NCBI RefSeq assembly: GCF_017311415.1
Contig: NZ_JAEKIS010000007.1
Span: 124,001-188,000 of the forward strand
Length of the DNA: 64,000 nucleotides
Direction of reading: 5' to 3'
DNA from: Salipiger abyssi
GTDB taxonomy: Bacteria > Pseudomonadota > Alphaproteobacteria > Rhodobacterales > Rhodobacteraceae
The position numbers were made by a program, and so were the translations under genes. Under the pieces are notes generated by a model that had not been told where the DNA came from, ran no database searches, and worked only from the letters and a program-made list of their open reading frames with translations. Positions 55,988 to 63,862 of the stretch are shown one piece after another. Position 1 is the stretch's first letter. The number at the start of each line of letters is the position of its first letter.

Positions 55988-56976
55988 AATTCGGCCCCGT
56001 TCCCCTGGCCGATGCGGTCGGCGGCGTGCTGGCGCATTCCGTCGAGCTTCCGGACGGGCGGCTGCGCAAGGGCAGGGTGATCGCGGCGGAGGATCTGGCG
56101 CGGATCGAGGCGGCGGGGCTGCGCGAGCTGGTGGTGGCGCGGCTGGCGCCTGGCGATGTGGGCGAAGACGACGCCGCCGCGCGGTTGGCGCGGGCACTGG
56201 TGCCCGATCCGGAAGCGGCGGGGCTGCGGCTCGGCAAGGCGGCGACCGGGCGGGTGAACCTTTTCAGCGCGCGCATCGGAGTGATCGAGATCGACGCAGG
56301 CCGCATCTACGCGGTGAATGCGATACATCCGATGATCACCGTCGCGACGCTGCGGCCCTGGGCGCGGCTGCCCTCGCGCGGCATGGTGGCGACGATCAAG
56401 ATCATCTCCTATGCGGTGCCCGGCGCGGCCTTGGAGGCGGCTTGCGAGGCCGCGCCCGGCGCGCTGCGTCTGCGCCCCGTGTGCTACGGCTCGGCGCAGC
56501 TCATCGAGACGGTGATCGGCGGCAAGCCGCATCCCGACAAGGGCCGGCGGTCGGTCGAGGCGCGGCTGACGCGGATGGGGGTCGCGCCGGTCGCGGGCGC
56601 GCAGGTGCCGCATGACACCGCCGCGCTGGCGGCGGCGATCGCCGCCTCTCCGGCGGAGGTGGTGCTGATCCTGACCGGCTCGGCGACCTCGGATCTGCAC
56701 GACACCGCACCCGAAGCGCTGCGCGCGGCGGGCGGGACCGTCACCCATTTCGGCATGCCGGTGGATCCGGGCAACCTGCTGTTTTTCGGCGAGATCGGCG
56801 GCAAGCCGGTGATCGGCCTGCCGGGATGCGCGCGCTCGCCGGCGCTGAACGGTGCCGACTGGGTGCTGGAGCGCATTCTCTGCGGCGTCGAGGTGACCTC
56901 GCGCGACATCATGGGCATGGGGGTGGGCGGTCTGCTCAAGGAACCGCCCTCGCGTCCGCGTCCGCGCGAAGGCTGA
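55984..56976 (+). CDS. molybdopterin-binding protein (MoeA/MogA-type domain)
   Basis: 330 aa. The N-terminus MKFGPVPLADAVGGVLAHS resembles MoeA-like linker domains, and the second half (EVVLILTGSATSDLHDTAPEALRAAGGTVTHFGMPVDPGNLLFFG, GGKPVIGLPGCARSPALNGADWVLERIL) is a molybdopterin-binding domain found with molybdenum-hydroxylase maturation genes. Related proteins often carry an additional nucleotidyltransferase domain; here only this part is present. Works with the XdhC-like protein (inference). Confidence 0.85.
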   Translation: MKFGPVPLADAVGGVLAHSVELPDGRLRKGRVIAAEDLARIEAAGLRELVVARLAPGDVGEDDAAARLARALVPDPEAAGLRLGKAATGRVNLFSARIGVIEIDAGRIYAVNAIHPMITVATLRPWARLPSRGMVATIKIISYAVPGAALEAACEAAPGALRLRPVCYGSAQLIETVIGGKPHPDKGRRSVEARLTRMGVAPVAGAQVPHDTAALAAAIAASPAEVVLILTGSATSDLHDTAPEALRAAGGTVTHFGMPVDPGNLLFFGEIGGKPVIGLPGCARSPALNGADWVLERILCGVEVTSRDIMGMGVGGLLKEPPSRPRPREG

Positions 56977-57064
56977 TTCCCCGTGCAGAGGGCAGGTGGC
57001 CGCGCGGGGGAACTGCCGGGCGGCGGCGGCTCGCGTCGCGCCCGGGGCGACGACGGTCGTTCGG

Positions 57065-57096
57065 CAAAAAGAAAACCCGCCGGCGATGCGGCGGGT
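57065..57096 (-). terminator. rho-independent terminator of infC
   Basis: Stem ACCCGCCG (57075-57082) with CGGCGGGT (57089-57096), loop of six, followed on the minus strand by TTTTCTTTTT. Starts 26 nt past the infC stop. Confidence 0.85.
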
Positions 57097-57121
57097 CGTT
57101 CCTTTGCCAGGGGCTCGGCGC

Positions 57122-57667
57122 TTATTTGGCGAGCGGTCCGATCATCATGATCATCTGGCGGCCTTCCATCTTGGGCATGTTCTCGACCTTGCCCAGTTCC
57201 TTGACGTCTTCGGCCACACGCTCCAGCAGCTCCCGGCCCAGGTTCTGGTGCGCCATCTCGCGCCCGCGGAACCGCAGCGTGATCTTGACCTTGTCGCCTT
57301 TCTCAAGGAATTTCAGTACATTGCGCATTTTCACATCGTAGTCATGCGTGTCAGTGCCGGGACGGAACTTGACCTCTTTGACCTCGATGATCTTCTGCTT
57401 CTTGCGGGCTTCGGATTCCCGCTTTTGCTGTTCGTACTTGTACTTGCCGAAATCCATGATCTTACAAACCGGCGGATTGGCGTTCGGCGAAATCTCGACA
57501 AGATCCAGCCCCGCCTGCTCTGCCAGTTCGATCGCACGACGCGGCGACTGAACGCCCAGGTTTTCGCCCTCGGCGCCGATCAGGCGGATTTCAGGGGCCC
57601 GGATACGGTCGTTGACGCGGGGGCCGGTGTCGCGCGTGGGGGGCGCGTTGTGAGGTCTGCGGGCTAT
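57122..57667 (-). CDS. infC: translation initiation factor IF-3
   Basis: 181 aa from an ATA codon at 57667. IF-3 checks start codons and prevents subunit joining. N-terminal [53 protein letters not shown] and the C-terminal [17 protein letters not shown] are characteristic. There is no in-frame ATG, GTG or TTG in the first 60 codons of the homologous region; AAGGA sits 8 nt before ATA. IF-3 genes are known for unusual start codons that let IF-3 repress its own synthesis. A conventional start far upstream (57787 or 57802) would add unrelated residues. Confidence 0.93.
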   Translation of the reverse strand: MARRPHNAPPTRDTGPRVNDRIRAPEIRLIGAEGENLGVQSPRRAIELAEQAGLDLVEISPNANPPVCKIMDFGKYKYEQQKRESEARKKQKIIEVKEVKFRPGTDTHDYDVKMRNVLKFLEKGDKVKITLRFRGREMAHQNLGRELLERVAEDVKELGKVENMPKMEGRQMIMMIGPLAK

Positions 57668-57872
57668 GGTATCGGTCCTTTTTCCGTGAACACTTTGGAG
57701 GCGCAAAATAAGCTTGGCCCGGCAGTGATTCAAGCGCCAAATCCGCGGAACCACGCCTATGGCATGTGCGTTCCCCTTGTACTCCATCCAACCGCAAGGC
57801 ACATCCCGAAACTCAATGGCAGGAACGGGACTTTGACCCGCTGCCGTTCAAACCGAAGAGGGGCAAGTCAAT

Positions 57873-58808
57873 ATGAAGAAACTGATTCTCGTTCTCATCG
57901 CGCTGGTTGTTCTGGGCGGGATCGCCTGGACGCTGAAAGGCGTGCCGTCCGGAGAGGACATGAGCGAAACCGAAGCAGCGCCGGTGGAAGAGACCGAGAC
58001 CGCCGTCGAAGAGGCGTCGGATGCCGTAGAGAGCGCCACTGAGACTGCCGAAGAGGCGGCTGACGCTGCCGCCGAGACTGCTGCCGACGCGGCTGCGGAT
58101 GCCGAGGCCGCTGCGAATGAGGCTGCGGACGCTGTGCGCGAGGCCGTCGAGGATGCCGCCAATGCGGCCGAAGAGGCAGGCGAAGCCGCAGCGAACACCG
58201 CAGGTGATGCGGTCGATGCCGTCAACGAAGCCGCTGAGGATATGATCGAGAGCATCACCGGCGCCGAGGACACCGCGACCGAAGAGGCCGCAGAGGCCGC
58301 CGCCGACGCGATGGACGCTGCGGAAGACGCTGCCGACAGCGCGGAAACGGCGGCGGAGAACGCCGCGGATGCCGCCACCGACACCGCTGCCGAAACCGCC
58401 GAAGGCGCTGCCGAGATGGCCGAGGATGCGGCGGAGAGCGCCGAAAGCGCAACCGAGACCGTGGTCGAGGATGCCGCCGACGCGACTGAAAGCGCGACCG
58501 AGACCGTGGTCGAAGATGCCGCTGACGCGACCGAAAGCGCGGCTAACAGCGCCGCCGAGGCCACCGAGAGTGCCACCGAAGCCGGCGATGCAGCAGCAAC
58601 CGCTGCGACCGAAGAGAGCGCGGCCGATGCTCCTGAAATGCTCACGGTCGACGGGTTCGATTACGATCGTGTCATCGAGTATGTGGACAACTCCGACCTA
58701 AGCCCGGTTGTGAAGGCCACCACCAAGACCACGCTGGAGCGGGTGCGCGACAATCCCGCATTGCTCGAAGCCACTCTTGAGAAGCTGCGCGAGCAGCTGG
58801 GCATGTAA
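57873..58808 (+). CDS. membrane-anchored acidic alanine-rich (LEA-like) protein
   Basis: 311 aa. Residues 3-21 are one membrane helix (LILVLIALVVLGGIAW), residues about 30-255 are made almost entirely of Ala, Glu, Asp, Thr and Ser in an A-A-E/D pattern predicted to be helical or coiled coil, and residues about 256-311 form a non-repetitive end (TVDGFDYDRVIEYVDNSDL ... LEKLREQLGM). ESATETVVEDAADAT occurs twice in tandem (191-205, 206-220), with near-identical DNA at 58443-58487 and 58488-58532. A periplasm-facing spacer or stress-protective protein seems likely, but no function is established. Ends before a clear terminator. Confidence 0.8.
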   Translation: MKKLILVLIALVVLGGIAWTLKGVPSGEDMSETEAAPVEETETAVEEASDAVESATETAEEAADAAAETAADAAADAEAAANEAADAVREAVEDAANAAEEAGEAAANTAGDAVDAVNEAAEDMIESITGAEDTATEEAAEAAADAMDAAEDAADSAETAAENAADAATDTAAETAEGAAEMAEDAAESAESATETVVEDAADATESATETVVEDAADATESAANSAAEATESATEAGDAAATAATEESAADAPEMLTVDGFDYDRVIEYVDNSDLSPVVKATTKTTLERVRDNPALLEATLEKLREQLGM

Positions 58809-58831
58809 GAGGCCCTGCCGCGTAGAACGAG

Positions 58832-58863
58832 AAACGCCGCGCAAGGGATTGCGCGGCGTTTTT
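58832..58863 (+). terminator. rho-independent terminator of the alanine-rich gene
   Basis: A 13-bp perfect stem (58832-58844 with 58849-58861, arm AAACGCCGCGCAA) with loop GGGA and T-run TTTTT at the 3' side. Twenty-four bases after the stop. Confidence 0.92.
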
Positions 58864-58885
58864 CGTTTGCGGCGGTGGCTGTCGA

Positions 58886-59755
58886 TCAGTCGAGAAATGC
58901 CTTTTCCACCACATATTGCTTGGGATCGGAATTGGCGCCTTCCTCCAGCCCGTAATCCTCAAGCATCTCCTTCAGTTCGAGGTTGAAGGCGAGGTTGCCG
59001 CAGATCATTGCGCGATCGGTCTCGGGGTTGATCGGCTCGACGCCGAGATCGGCAAAGGCCTCGCCCGAGCGCATCAGGTCGGTGATGCGGCCCATCTTGG
59101 CGCTCTCTTCGCGGGTGGTGGTCGGGTAGTATTTGATCTTCTTCCAGAAGCCTTCGCCGATGACCTCGTTCAGCAGCTCGTCGGTCTTCAGGCTTTCGAT
59201 CAGCTCGGCGCCGTATTGCAGCTCGCCCGCCTCACGGCAGGTATGGGTGATGATGACCTCGTCGTAATCCTCATAGGTCTGCGGCTCGCGCAGCAGCGAG
59301 GCGAAGGGGGCGAAACCGGTGCCGGTGGCAAAGAACCACAGGCGCTTGCCGGGCAGCAGCGCGTCATGCACCAGCGTGCCGACGGGCTTGGGCCGCAGGA
59401 TGATCTGGTCGCCCACCTTGATGTGCTGGAGCTTGGAGGTCAGCGGGCCGTCCTGCACCTTGATCGAGTAGAATTCCAGCTCTTCGTCCCAGGAGGGCGA
59501 GGCGATGGAATAGGCGCGCAGCAGCGGTTTCTGCTTGCCGGTCTCGGGGTGCGGATCGCCCATCAGGCCGATCATCACGAATTCGCCCGAGCGAAAGCGC
59601 AGCGACGCGGGGCGCGTCACGCGGAACGAGAACAGGCGGTCGGTCCAGTGCTTGACCGCGGTCACGGTCTGGGCATCGGGCAGCACCATCTTTTTCGGCG
59701 CTTCGGCATTGGCGGCGTTGGCGTTGGTGTCGGTCACGGGCGTCATCTCGGTCAT
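58886..59755 (-). CDS. fpr: ferredoxin--NADP reductase
   Basis: 289 aa. FAD enzyme exchanging electrons between NADPH and ferredoxin or flavodoxin. FAD site LLRAYSIASPSWDEELEFY (RxYS), NADP site FATGTGFAPFASLLRE and THTCREAGELQY, C-terminal aromatic region ends KQYVVEKAFLD. The start at 59755 is chosen; an N-terminal Ala/Asn-rich leader of about 30 residues precedes the domain. The plant-type bacterial Fpr class fits. May supply electrons to the nearby sulfite reductase (inference). Confidence 0.92.
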   Translation of the reverse strand: MTEMTPVTDTNANAANAEAPKKMVLPDAQTVTAVKHWTDRLFSFRVTRPASLRFRSGEFVMIGLMGDPHPETGKQKPLLRAYSIASPSWDEELEFYSIKVQDGPLTSKLQHIKVGDQIILRPKPVGTLVHDALLPGKRLWFFATGTGFAPFASLLREPQTYEDYDEVIITHTCREAGELQYGAELIESLKTDELLNEVIGEGFWKKIKYYPTTTREESAKMGRITDLMRSGEAFADLGVEPINPETDRAMICGNLAFNLELKEMLEDYGLEEGANSDPKQYVVEKAFLD

Positions 59756-59773
59756 GGCTGATGTCTCGGGCGC

Positions 59774-59798
59774 TTGCATGCGTATCATTCGCATGCAA
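59774..59798. promoter_or_regulatory. inverted repeat upstream of fpr
   Basis: TTGCATGCG (59774-59782) and CGCATGCAA (59790-59798), nine-base perfect arms with a 7-bp spacer, 19-43 nt before the fpr start. Fits an operator for a dimeric regulator, or a hairpin in the leader. No T-run for a terminator. Regulator unknown. Confidence 0.45.
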
Positions 59799-59849
59799 AC
59801 GAAACCCGAGTCCTTTTCTAGGGTGTATTACATGATTTTGAAAGGCGAC

Positions 59850-60230
59850 TTAACCGCGCAGACGGCTCTGATAGTCGTGTTGCCGCCAATTTGATCGGAA
59901 CTGCCAGTCCGCTTCGGGCTGTCGCGCGGCCAGCTCGTCGGAGATCTCGACATCGTCGAACCCGGCGCGGCGCGCCATGGCGTACTGGTCGGCGATCACG
60001 TGGCCGCGCGCGCGCAGTCGTCCGGTATAGCCGCGCAGCCGCAGCAGCCGTGCCAGGGTAAAGCCGCGCCCGTCGGCGAAGCTCGGGAAGTCGATGCGGA
60101 TCATCTCGACGCCCGGGGCGATCTCCAGCGCTGCCGGATCGGTGTCGGAGGTCAGGTCGAGCGTGGCGCCCTCCCGATCATCATTCCAGTCGTCCGGGCC
60201 GAAGCCCGCATCACTCACGATAACGCTCAT
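59850..60230 (-). CDS. DUF934 family protein (assimilatory sulfur cluster)
   Basis: 126 aa. Small protein of unknown mechanism regularly encoded next to cysH and sulfite reductase. Family hallmarks: RIDFPSFADGRGFTLARLLRLRGYTGRLRARGHVIADQ and YAMARRAGFDDVEI. ATGA overlap with cysH sets the start at 60230. Last gene of the operon. Confidence 0.9.
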   Translation of the reverse strand: MSVIVSDAGFGPDDWNDDREGATLDLTSDTDPAALEIAPGVEMIRIDFPSFADGRGFTLARLLRLRGYTGRLRARGHVIADQYAMARRAGFDDVEISDELAARQPEADWQFRSNWRQHDYQSRLRG

Positions 60231-61042
60231 GTGCTCGGTCCTTTGGTTTCTCCGGCATCCTCGCCGGGCCGCACCATGCGGCCATTGACGAAATGGATCC
60301 CGCATTCCTGTTTCTCCTCGCCGCGCCAGCGTCCGGCGCGCGGGTCTTCGCCCTCGGCCACCGGCGAGGTGCAGGGGGCGCAGCCGATCGACGGGTAGCC
60401 CCTGGCCACCAGCGGATGCCGGGGCAGGCGGTTCTCGTCCATATAGGCGCGCACATCCTCGGGCGCCCAATGCGCCAGCGGATTGACCTTGATGCGGCCG
60501 GTTTCCTCTTCGAGCTCGAAGAATTCCAGCGCCGCGCGGGTGGCCGACTGAAAGCGCTTGCGCCCGGTGATCCAGCCGTCGAAGCCCTGAAGCGCCTTTT
60601 CAAGCGGTACGGTCTTGCGCAGGGCGCAGCAGGCATCTGTGCTGGTCTGGCGCAGATCGTCGCTCGGGTCGCGCTCGCGCAGCAGCGCCTCGTCGGTGCG
60701 CAGCACGCGCAGGTCCTGAAGGTGCAGCCGCTCGGCCACCTCCTGCTGATAGGCCAGCGTCTCGGGGAAGAGCAGCCGGGTGTCGATGAACAGCACCGGC
60801 GTCTTGCGCTCGACCATCGCCACCAGGTGCAGAAGCACCACCGATTCAGCCCCGAACGAGGAGACCAGCGCGATCTGCCCGGCCTCGGGGTCGCGCAGTG
60901 CGCCCTCGAGCACCGAGACTGCGCCGTGATGCCGGTAGCGCGCATTCAGCGCATCGACACGGCCACGCAGGTCCCGCAACTCCTCGACGCTGCGCGCGGG
61001 CGCGCCTCCGGCGGGAGTATTTGGAGAAAGATGAAAGGTCAT
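60227..61042 (-). CDS. cysH: phosphoadenylyl/adenylyl-sulfate reductase
   Basis: 271 aa. Reduces activated sulfate to sulfite with thioredoxin. PP-loop ALVSSFGAESVVLLHL, RKTVPL after TDACCALRK, and YPSIGCAPCTSPV. The two paired-Cys motifs (CC and CxxC) mark the 4Fe-4S-containing APS-type reductase; ECGIHF near the end carries the catalytic Cys. The ATG at 61042 lies inside a dispersed repeat (61006-61036), so the first 12-15 residues appear to come from the repeat. Four bases separate it from the sulfite reductase stop. Confidence 0.92.
   Translation of the reverse strand: MTFHLSPNTPAGGAPARSVEELRDLRGRVDALNARYRHHGAVSVLEGALRDPEAGQIALVSSFGAESVVLLHLVAMVERKTPVLFIDTRLLFPETLAYQQEVAERLHLQDLRVLRTDEALLRERDPSDDLRQTSTDACCALRKTVPLEKALQGFDGWITGRKRFQSATRAALEFFELEEETGRIKVNPLAHWAPEDVRAYMDENRLPRHPLVARGYPSIGCAPCTSPVAEGEDPRAGRWRGEEKQECGIHFVNGRMVRPGEDAGETKGPST
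61006..61036 (+). repeat. dispersed GAGTATTTG...AAAGATGAAA repeat, copy 2
   Basis: CTCCGGCGGGAGTATTTGG followed by AGAAAGATGAAA. The CCGGCGGGAGTATTTGG-type element is shared with 49626-49648 in the opposite orientation. Here it overlaps the start of cysH, translated as FHLSPNTPAGG. Confidence 0.55.
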
Positions 61043-61046
61043 GCGC

Positions 61047-62720
61047 TCAGGCCGCCCTTGCCTTCTTGCCGGTTTCCTCACCGTAGAGCGCGGTCTTGAA
61101 CGGCGCCATGCCGAGACGGCGATAGGCGGCGAGGAAGGGCTCTTCGGGGCTTTCGCGATGCTCCAGATAGGCCTGCACAACGCGCTCGATGGCGGGCACG
61201 ATCTCTTCCGCCGAGAATCCGGGCCCGGTGCGGGTGCCGAGGCTGGCGGTCTCGGTGGCATCGCCGCCCAGGGTGATCTGATAGTTCTCCACGCCGGCGC
61301 GGTCGAGTCCGAGAATGCCGATATGGCCCACATGGTGGTGGCCGCAGGCATTGATGCAACCGGAGATCTTGATCTTCAGATCGCCGATCTCGTGCTCGAT
61401 CTTGAGCTCGTCGAAACGGGTGGCGATCTCCTGCGCGATGGGGATCGAGCGCGCGGTGGCGAGCGCGCAGTAATCCATGCCCGGGCAGGCGATGATATCC
61501 GAGATCAGCCCGATATTGGCGGTGGCGAGACCGTGCGCCTTGAGGATCTTGTGGATCTCCGGCAGGTCGGATTTGTGCACATGCGGCAGCACCACGTTCT
61601 GCTCGTGAGAGATGCGCAGCTCGTCATGGCCGAAGCGGCGGGCGAGATCGGCCATCACGCGCATCTGATCGGCGGTGGCGTCGCCCGGGGTTTGCCCGTG
61701 CGGCTTGAGGCTGATCTGCGCGATGGCATAGCCCGGCGCCTTGTGATCCCAGAGATTGGTGTCGGCCCAGGCGCGGAACACCGGGTCGGACTCATAGGCG
61801 CTGTCATAGGCGTCGGTCGGCACGTTGCGGAAGGCCGGCGGCAGGAACTGCGCGGCGATCTCGTCGAAGAGCTCCAGATCGGCACCGTTGAAGGCCTGTC
61901 TGGTCTCGGCGAAACGGTCTTCGACCAGGCGGCGGATCTCGTCGATGCCGTGCTCGTGCACAGTGATCTTGATGCGCGCCTTGTACTTGTTGTCGCGCCG
62001 GCCGAGCAGGTTCCAGACCGAGACTGTCGCCTCGACGAAGGGCAGCAGCTCGGAGAGAGGCACGAATTCCGCCAGCTCCTTGCCGATCATCGGGGTGCGG
62101 CCAAGCCCGCCGCCGACCAGCACGCGGTAGCCGATGCGGCCCTCGCGCTCGACGACCTGGATGCCGATATCATGTGCCTTGATCACCGCGCGATCATTCG
62201 GCGAGCCGGTGACGGCGATCTTGAACTTGCGCGGCAGGAACTGGAATTCCGGGTGGTCGCTCGACCATTGCCGCAAGAGCTCGGCCACCGGGCGCGGATC
62301 GGCGATCTCGTCGGCGGCGGCACCGGCGAAATGATCGGCGGTCACGTTGCGGATCGTGTTGCCGGAGGTCTGGATGGCGTGCATGCCGACCTCGGCCAGC
62401 GCATCGAGCATATCGGGCACGTCGCGCAGTTTCGGCCAGTTGTACTGGATGTTCTGGCGGGTGGTGAAATGGCCGTAGCCCTTGTCCCATTTCTCCGCCA
62501 GCAGGGCGAGCTGATCCATCTGCGCGCTGTTGAGCGTGCCATAGGGGATGGCGACGCGCAGCATATAGGCGTGCAGCTGGAGATAGAGCCCGTTCATCAG
62601 GCGCAGCGGCTTGAATTCGTCCTCGGTGAGATGGCCCGCGATGCGGCGCTCCACCTGCTGACGGAACTGGCGGTTGCGCTCGGCAACGAAGGCTGTGTCA
62701 AAATCTGTGTAGCGGTACAT
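61047..62720 (-). CDS. nitrite/sulfite reductase (siroheme hemoprotein)
   Basis: 557 aa. Six-electron reduction of sulfite to sulfide with siroheme and a 4Fe-4S cluster. Siroheme/cluster motif ACPGMDYCALA and SGCINACGHHHVGHIG hold the four cysteines, and TTRQNIQYNWPKL and GNTIRNVTADHFAG are typical. The start at 62720 (MYRYTDFD) follows GGGGAG. Upstream is a double palindrome, then DUF2849 and cobA; downstream cysH. Confidence 0.92.
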   Translation of the reverse strand: MYRYTDFDTAFVAERNRQFRQQVERRIAGHLTEDEFKPLRLMNGLYLQLHAYMLRVAIPYGTLNSAQMDQLALLAEKWDKGYGHFTTRQNIQYNWPKLRDVPDMLDALAEVGMHAIQTSGNTIRNVTADHFAGAAADEIADPRPVAELLRQWSSDHPEFQFLPRKFKIAVTGSPNDRAVIKAHDIGIQVVEREGRIGYRVLVGGGLGRTPMIGKELAEFVPLSELLPFVEATVSVWNLLGRRDNKYKARIKITVHEHGIDEIRRLVEDRFAETRQAFNGADLELFDEIAAQFLPPAFRNVPTDAYDSAYESDPVFRAWADTNLWDHKAPGYAIAQISLKPHGQTPGDATADQMRVMADLARRFGHDELRISHEQNVVLPHVHKSDLPEIHKILKAHGLATANIGLISDIIACPGMDYCALATARSIPIAQEIATRFDELKIEHEIGDLKIKISGCINACGHHHVGHIGILGLDRAGVENYQITLGGDATETASLGTRTGPGFSAEEIVPAIERVVQAYLEHRESPEEPFLAAYRRLGMAPFKTALYGEETGKKARAA

Positions 62721-62735
62721 CTTGTCTGTCTCCCC

Positions 62736-62780
62736 GCAAATTCCTTTCAAGGAATTTGCAAATCTTTTCGAAAAGATTTG
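62736..62780. repeat. 45-bp double palindrome, copy 3
   Basis: 62736-62759 (arms GCAAATTCCTT, centre TTCAAG with one mismatch pair) and 62759-62780 (perfect, centred TTTTCGAAAA, arms CAAATC). Same orientation and length as copy 1. Located between DUF2849 and the sulfite reductase gene, inside what appears to be one operon, just before the sulfite reductase ribosome site. Confidence 0.88.
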
Positions 62781-62789
62781 GCGCGCGGC

Positions 62790-63089
62790 TCAGCCCTCGG
62801 CCTGTTTGCCATGCGCGTAGTTGGACGGGCCGGTGGCGCGGAACGTCTCGCGGAAATGCGTGGTCTGCGGACCCTCGTCGCTGGGTGCCACATCGGCGAG
62901 ATAAACGCCGACCGCCTCGGCGTGACGCGCCGAGGCGTCGAGCAGCCGGATCTGGGCGACGGCCTCGTCGGTCAGAACTTCGGCCTGCGACAGCGAGCGG
63001 ACCCAGCTGTCATCGGCGGCGAGATAGATCACGTCGCCCTCGAGCAGCGCGTTGGCGGTGACCACCTTGGGGGTGAAAGCCTTGGGCAT
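62790..63089 (-). CDS. DUF2849 family protein
   Basis: 99 aa. Short protein typical of alphaproteobacterial sulfite-reductase operons. Conserved pieces: TPKVVTANALLEGDVIYL and DSWVRSLSQAEVLTDEAVAQIRLLDAS. The stop of cobA shares its last base with the start region (62790-63089, cobA from 63089). Function not known; probably an accessory of siroheme enzyme assembly. Confidence 0.88.
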   Translation of the reverse strand: MPKAFTPKVVTANALLEGDVIYLAADDSWVRSLSQAEVLTDEAVAQIRLLDASARHAEAVGVYLADVAPSDEGPQTTHFRETFRATGPSNYAHGKQAEG

Positions 63090-63862
63090 CAGGAAACCTC
63101 CTGTCTTGCGATTGCGGCGGCGCGCGCGGCCTGCGGGGTAAGCCCCAGCAGCAGCACGGCGGGCCCGTCGAGCTGGGCCGCCTCAAGCGTGGCGGCGAGT
63201 GTGGCGAGGGTGGCGGGCAGCTGACGCTCATCGGCGCGCGAGGCGTTTTCCACCACGGTGACCGGGGTCATCGGGTCGGCGCCATGCATCATCAGCCGGC
63301 CCTGAAGGAAACGCGCGGCGCGCTTGCCCATATAGATCGCGGCCACCGCGCCGGGGCGCGCGAGCGTGCGCCAGTCCTGTTCGGCAAAGCCCTTGACGTC
63401 GTGCCCGGTGAGCAGGCGCAGATCGCTGTTGCGTCCGCGCTTGGTCATCGAGACGCCGAGGCTTGCGGCGGCGGCGGTCGCAGCGGTGAGGCCGGGGGTG
63501 ACGCGATAGGGGATGCCGGCGGCGTCGAGCGCCTCGGTTTCCTCGTCGAGCCGACCGAACACGCCGGGATCGCCGGATTTCAGCCGCACCACGCGGGCGC
63601 CGCCGCGGGCGTGCTCGATGATCAGCGCATTGATCGCGTCCTGCTTCATCGAGGGGCCGAAGCCCTTCTTGCCGACCGGCACCAGGACCGCTTCAGGCGC
63701 GGCGAAATCGAGGATCTCCTGTGGTACGAGCTGGTCGTGCAGCAGCACCTCGGCGGCGCCGATCAGCCGCATGGCGCGCAGGGTCAGCAGCTCCGGATCG
63801 CCGGGGCCGGCGCCGACAAAGGCCACGTGGCCCTGGGGCAGAAGGGTCTGGGGTCGTGCCAT
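63089..63862 (-). CDS. cobA: uroporphyrinogen-III C-methyltransferase
   Basis: 257 aa. First step from uroporphyrinogen III to siroheme, making precorrin-2. SAM-binding and family motifs: VAFVGAGPGDPELLTLRAMRLI, VGKKGFGPSMKQDAIN, VRLKSGDPGVFGRLDEE, TPGLTAATAAAASLGV, and YMGKR. The start at 63862 is chosen; longer frame adds 46 residues without a domain. Provides siroheme for the sulfite reductase and heads the operon. Confidence 0.92.
   Translation of the reverse strand: MARPQTLLPQGHVAFVGAGPGDPELLTLRAMRLIGAAEVLLHDQLVPQEILDFAAPEAVLVPVGKKGFGPSMKQDAINALIIEHARGGARVVRLKSGDPGVFGRLDEETEALDAAGIPYRVTPGLTAATAAAASLGVSMTKRGRNSDLRLLTGHDVKGFAEQDWRTLARPGAVAAIYMGKRAARFLQGRLMMHGADPMTPVTVVENASRADERQLPATLATLAATLEAAQLDGPAVLLLGLTPQAARAAAIARQEVS

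Noticed and set aside
57668-57802. IF-3 with a long N-terminal extension from ATG at 57787 or 57802
   Set aside because: The extension has no similarity to IF-3 and would bypass the AAGGA ribosome site placed just before ATA.
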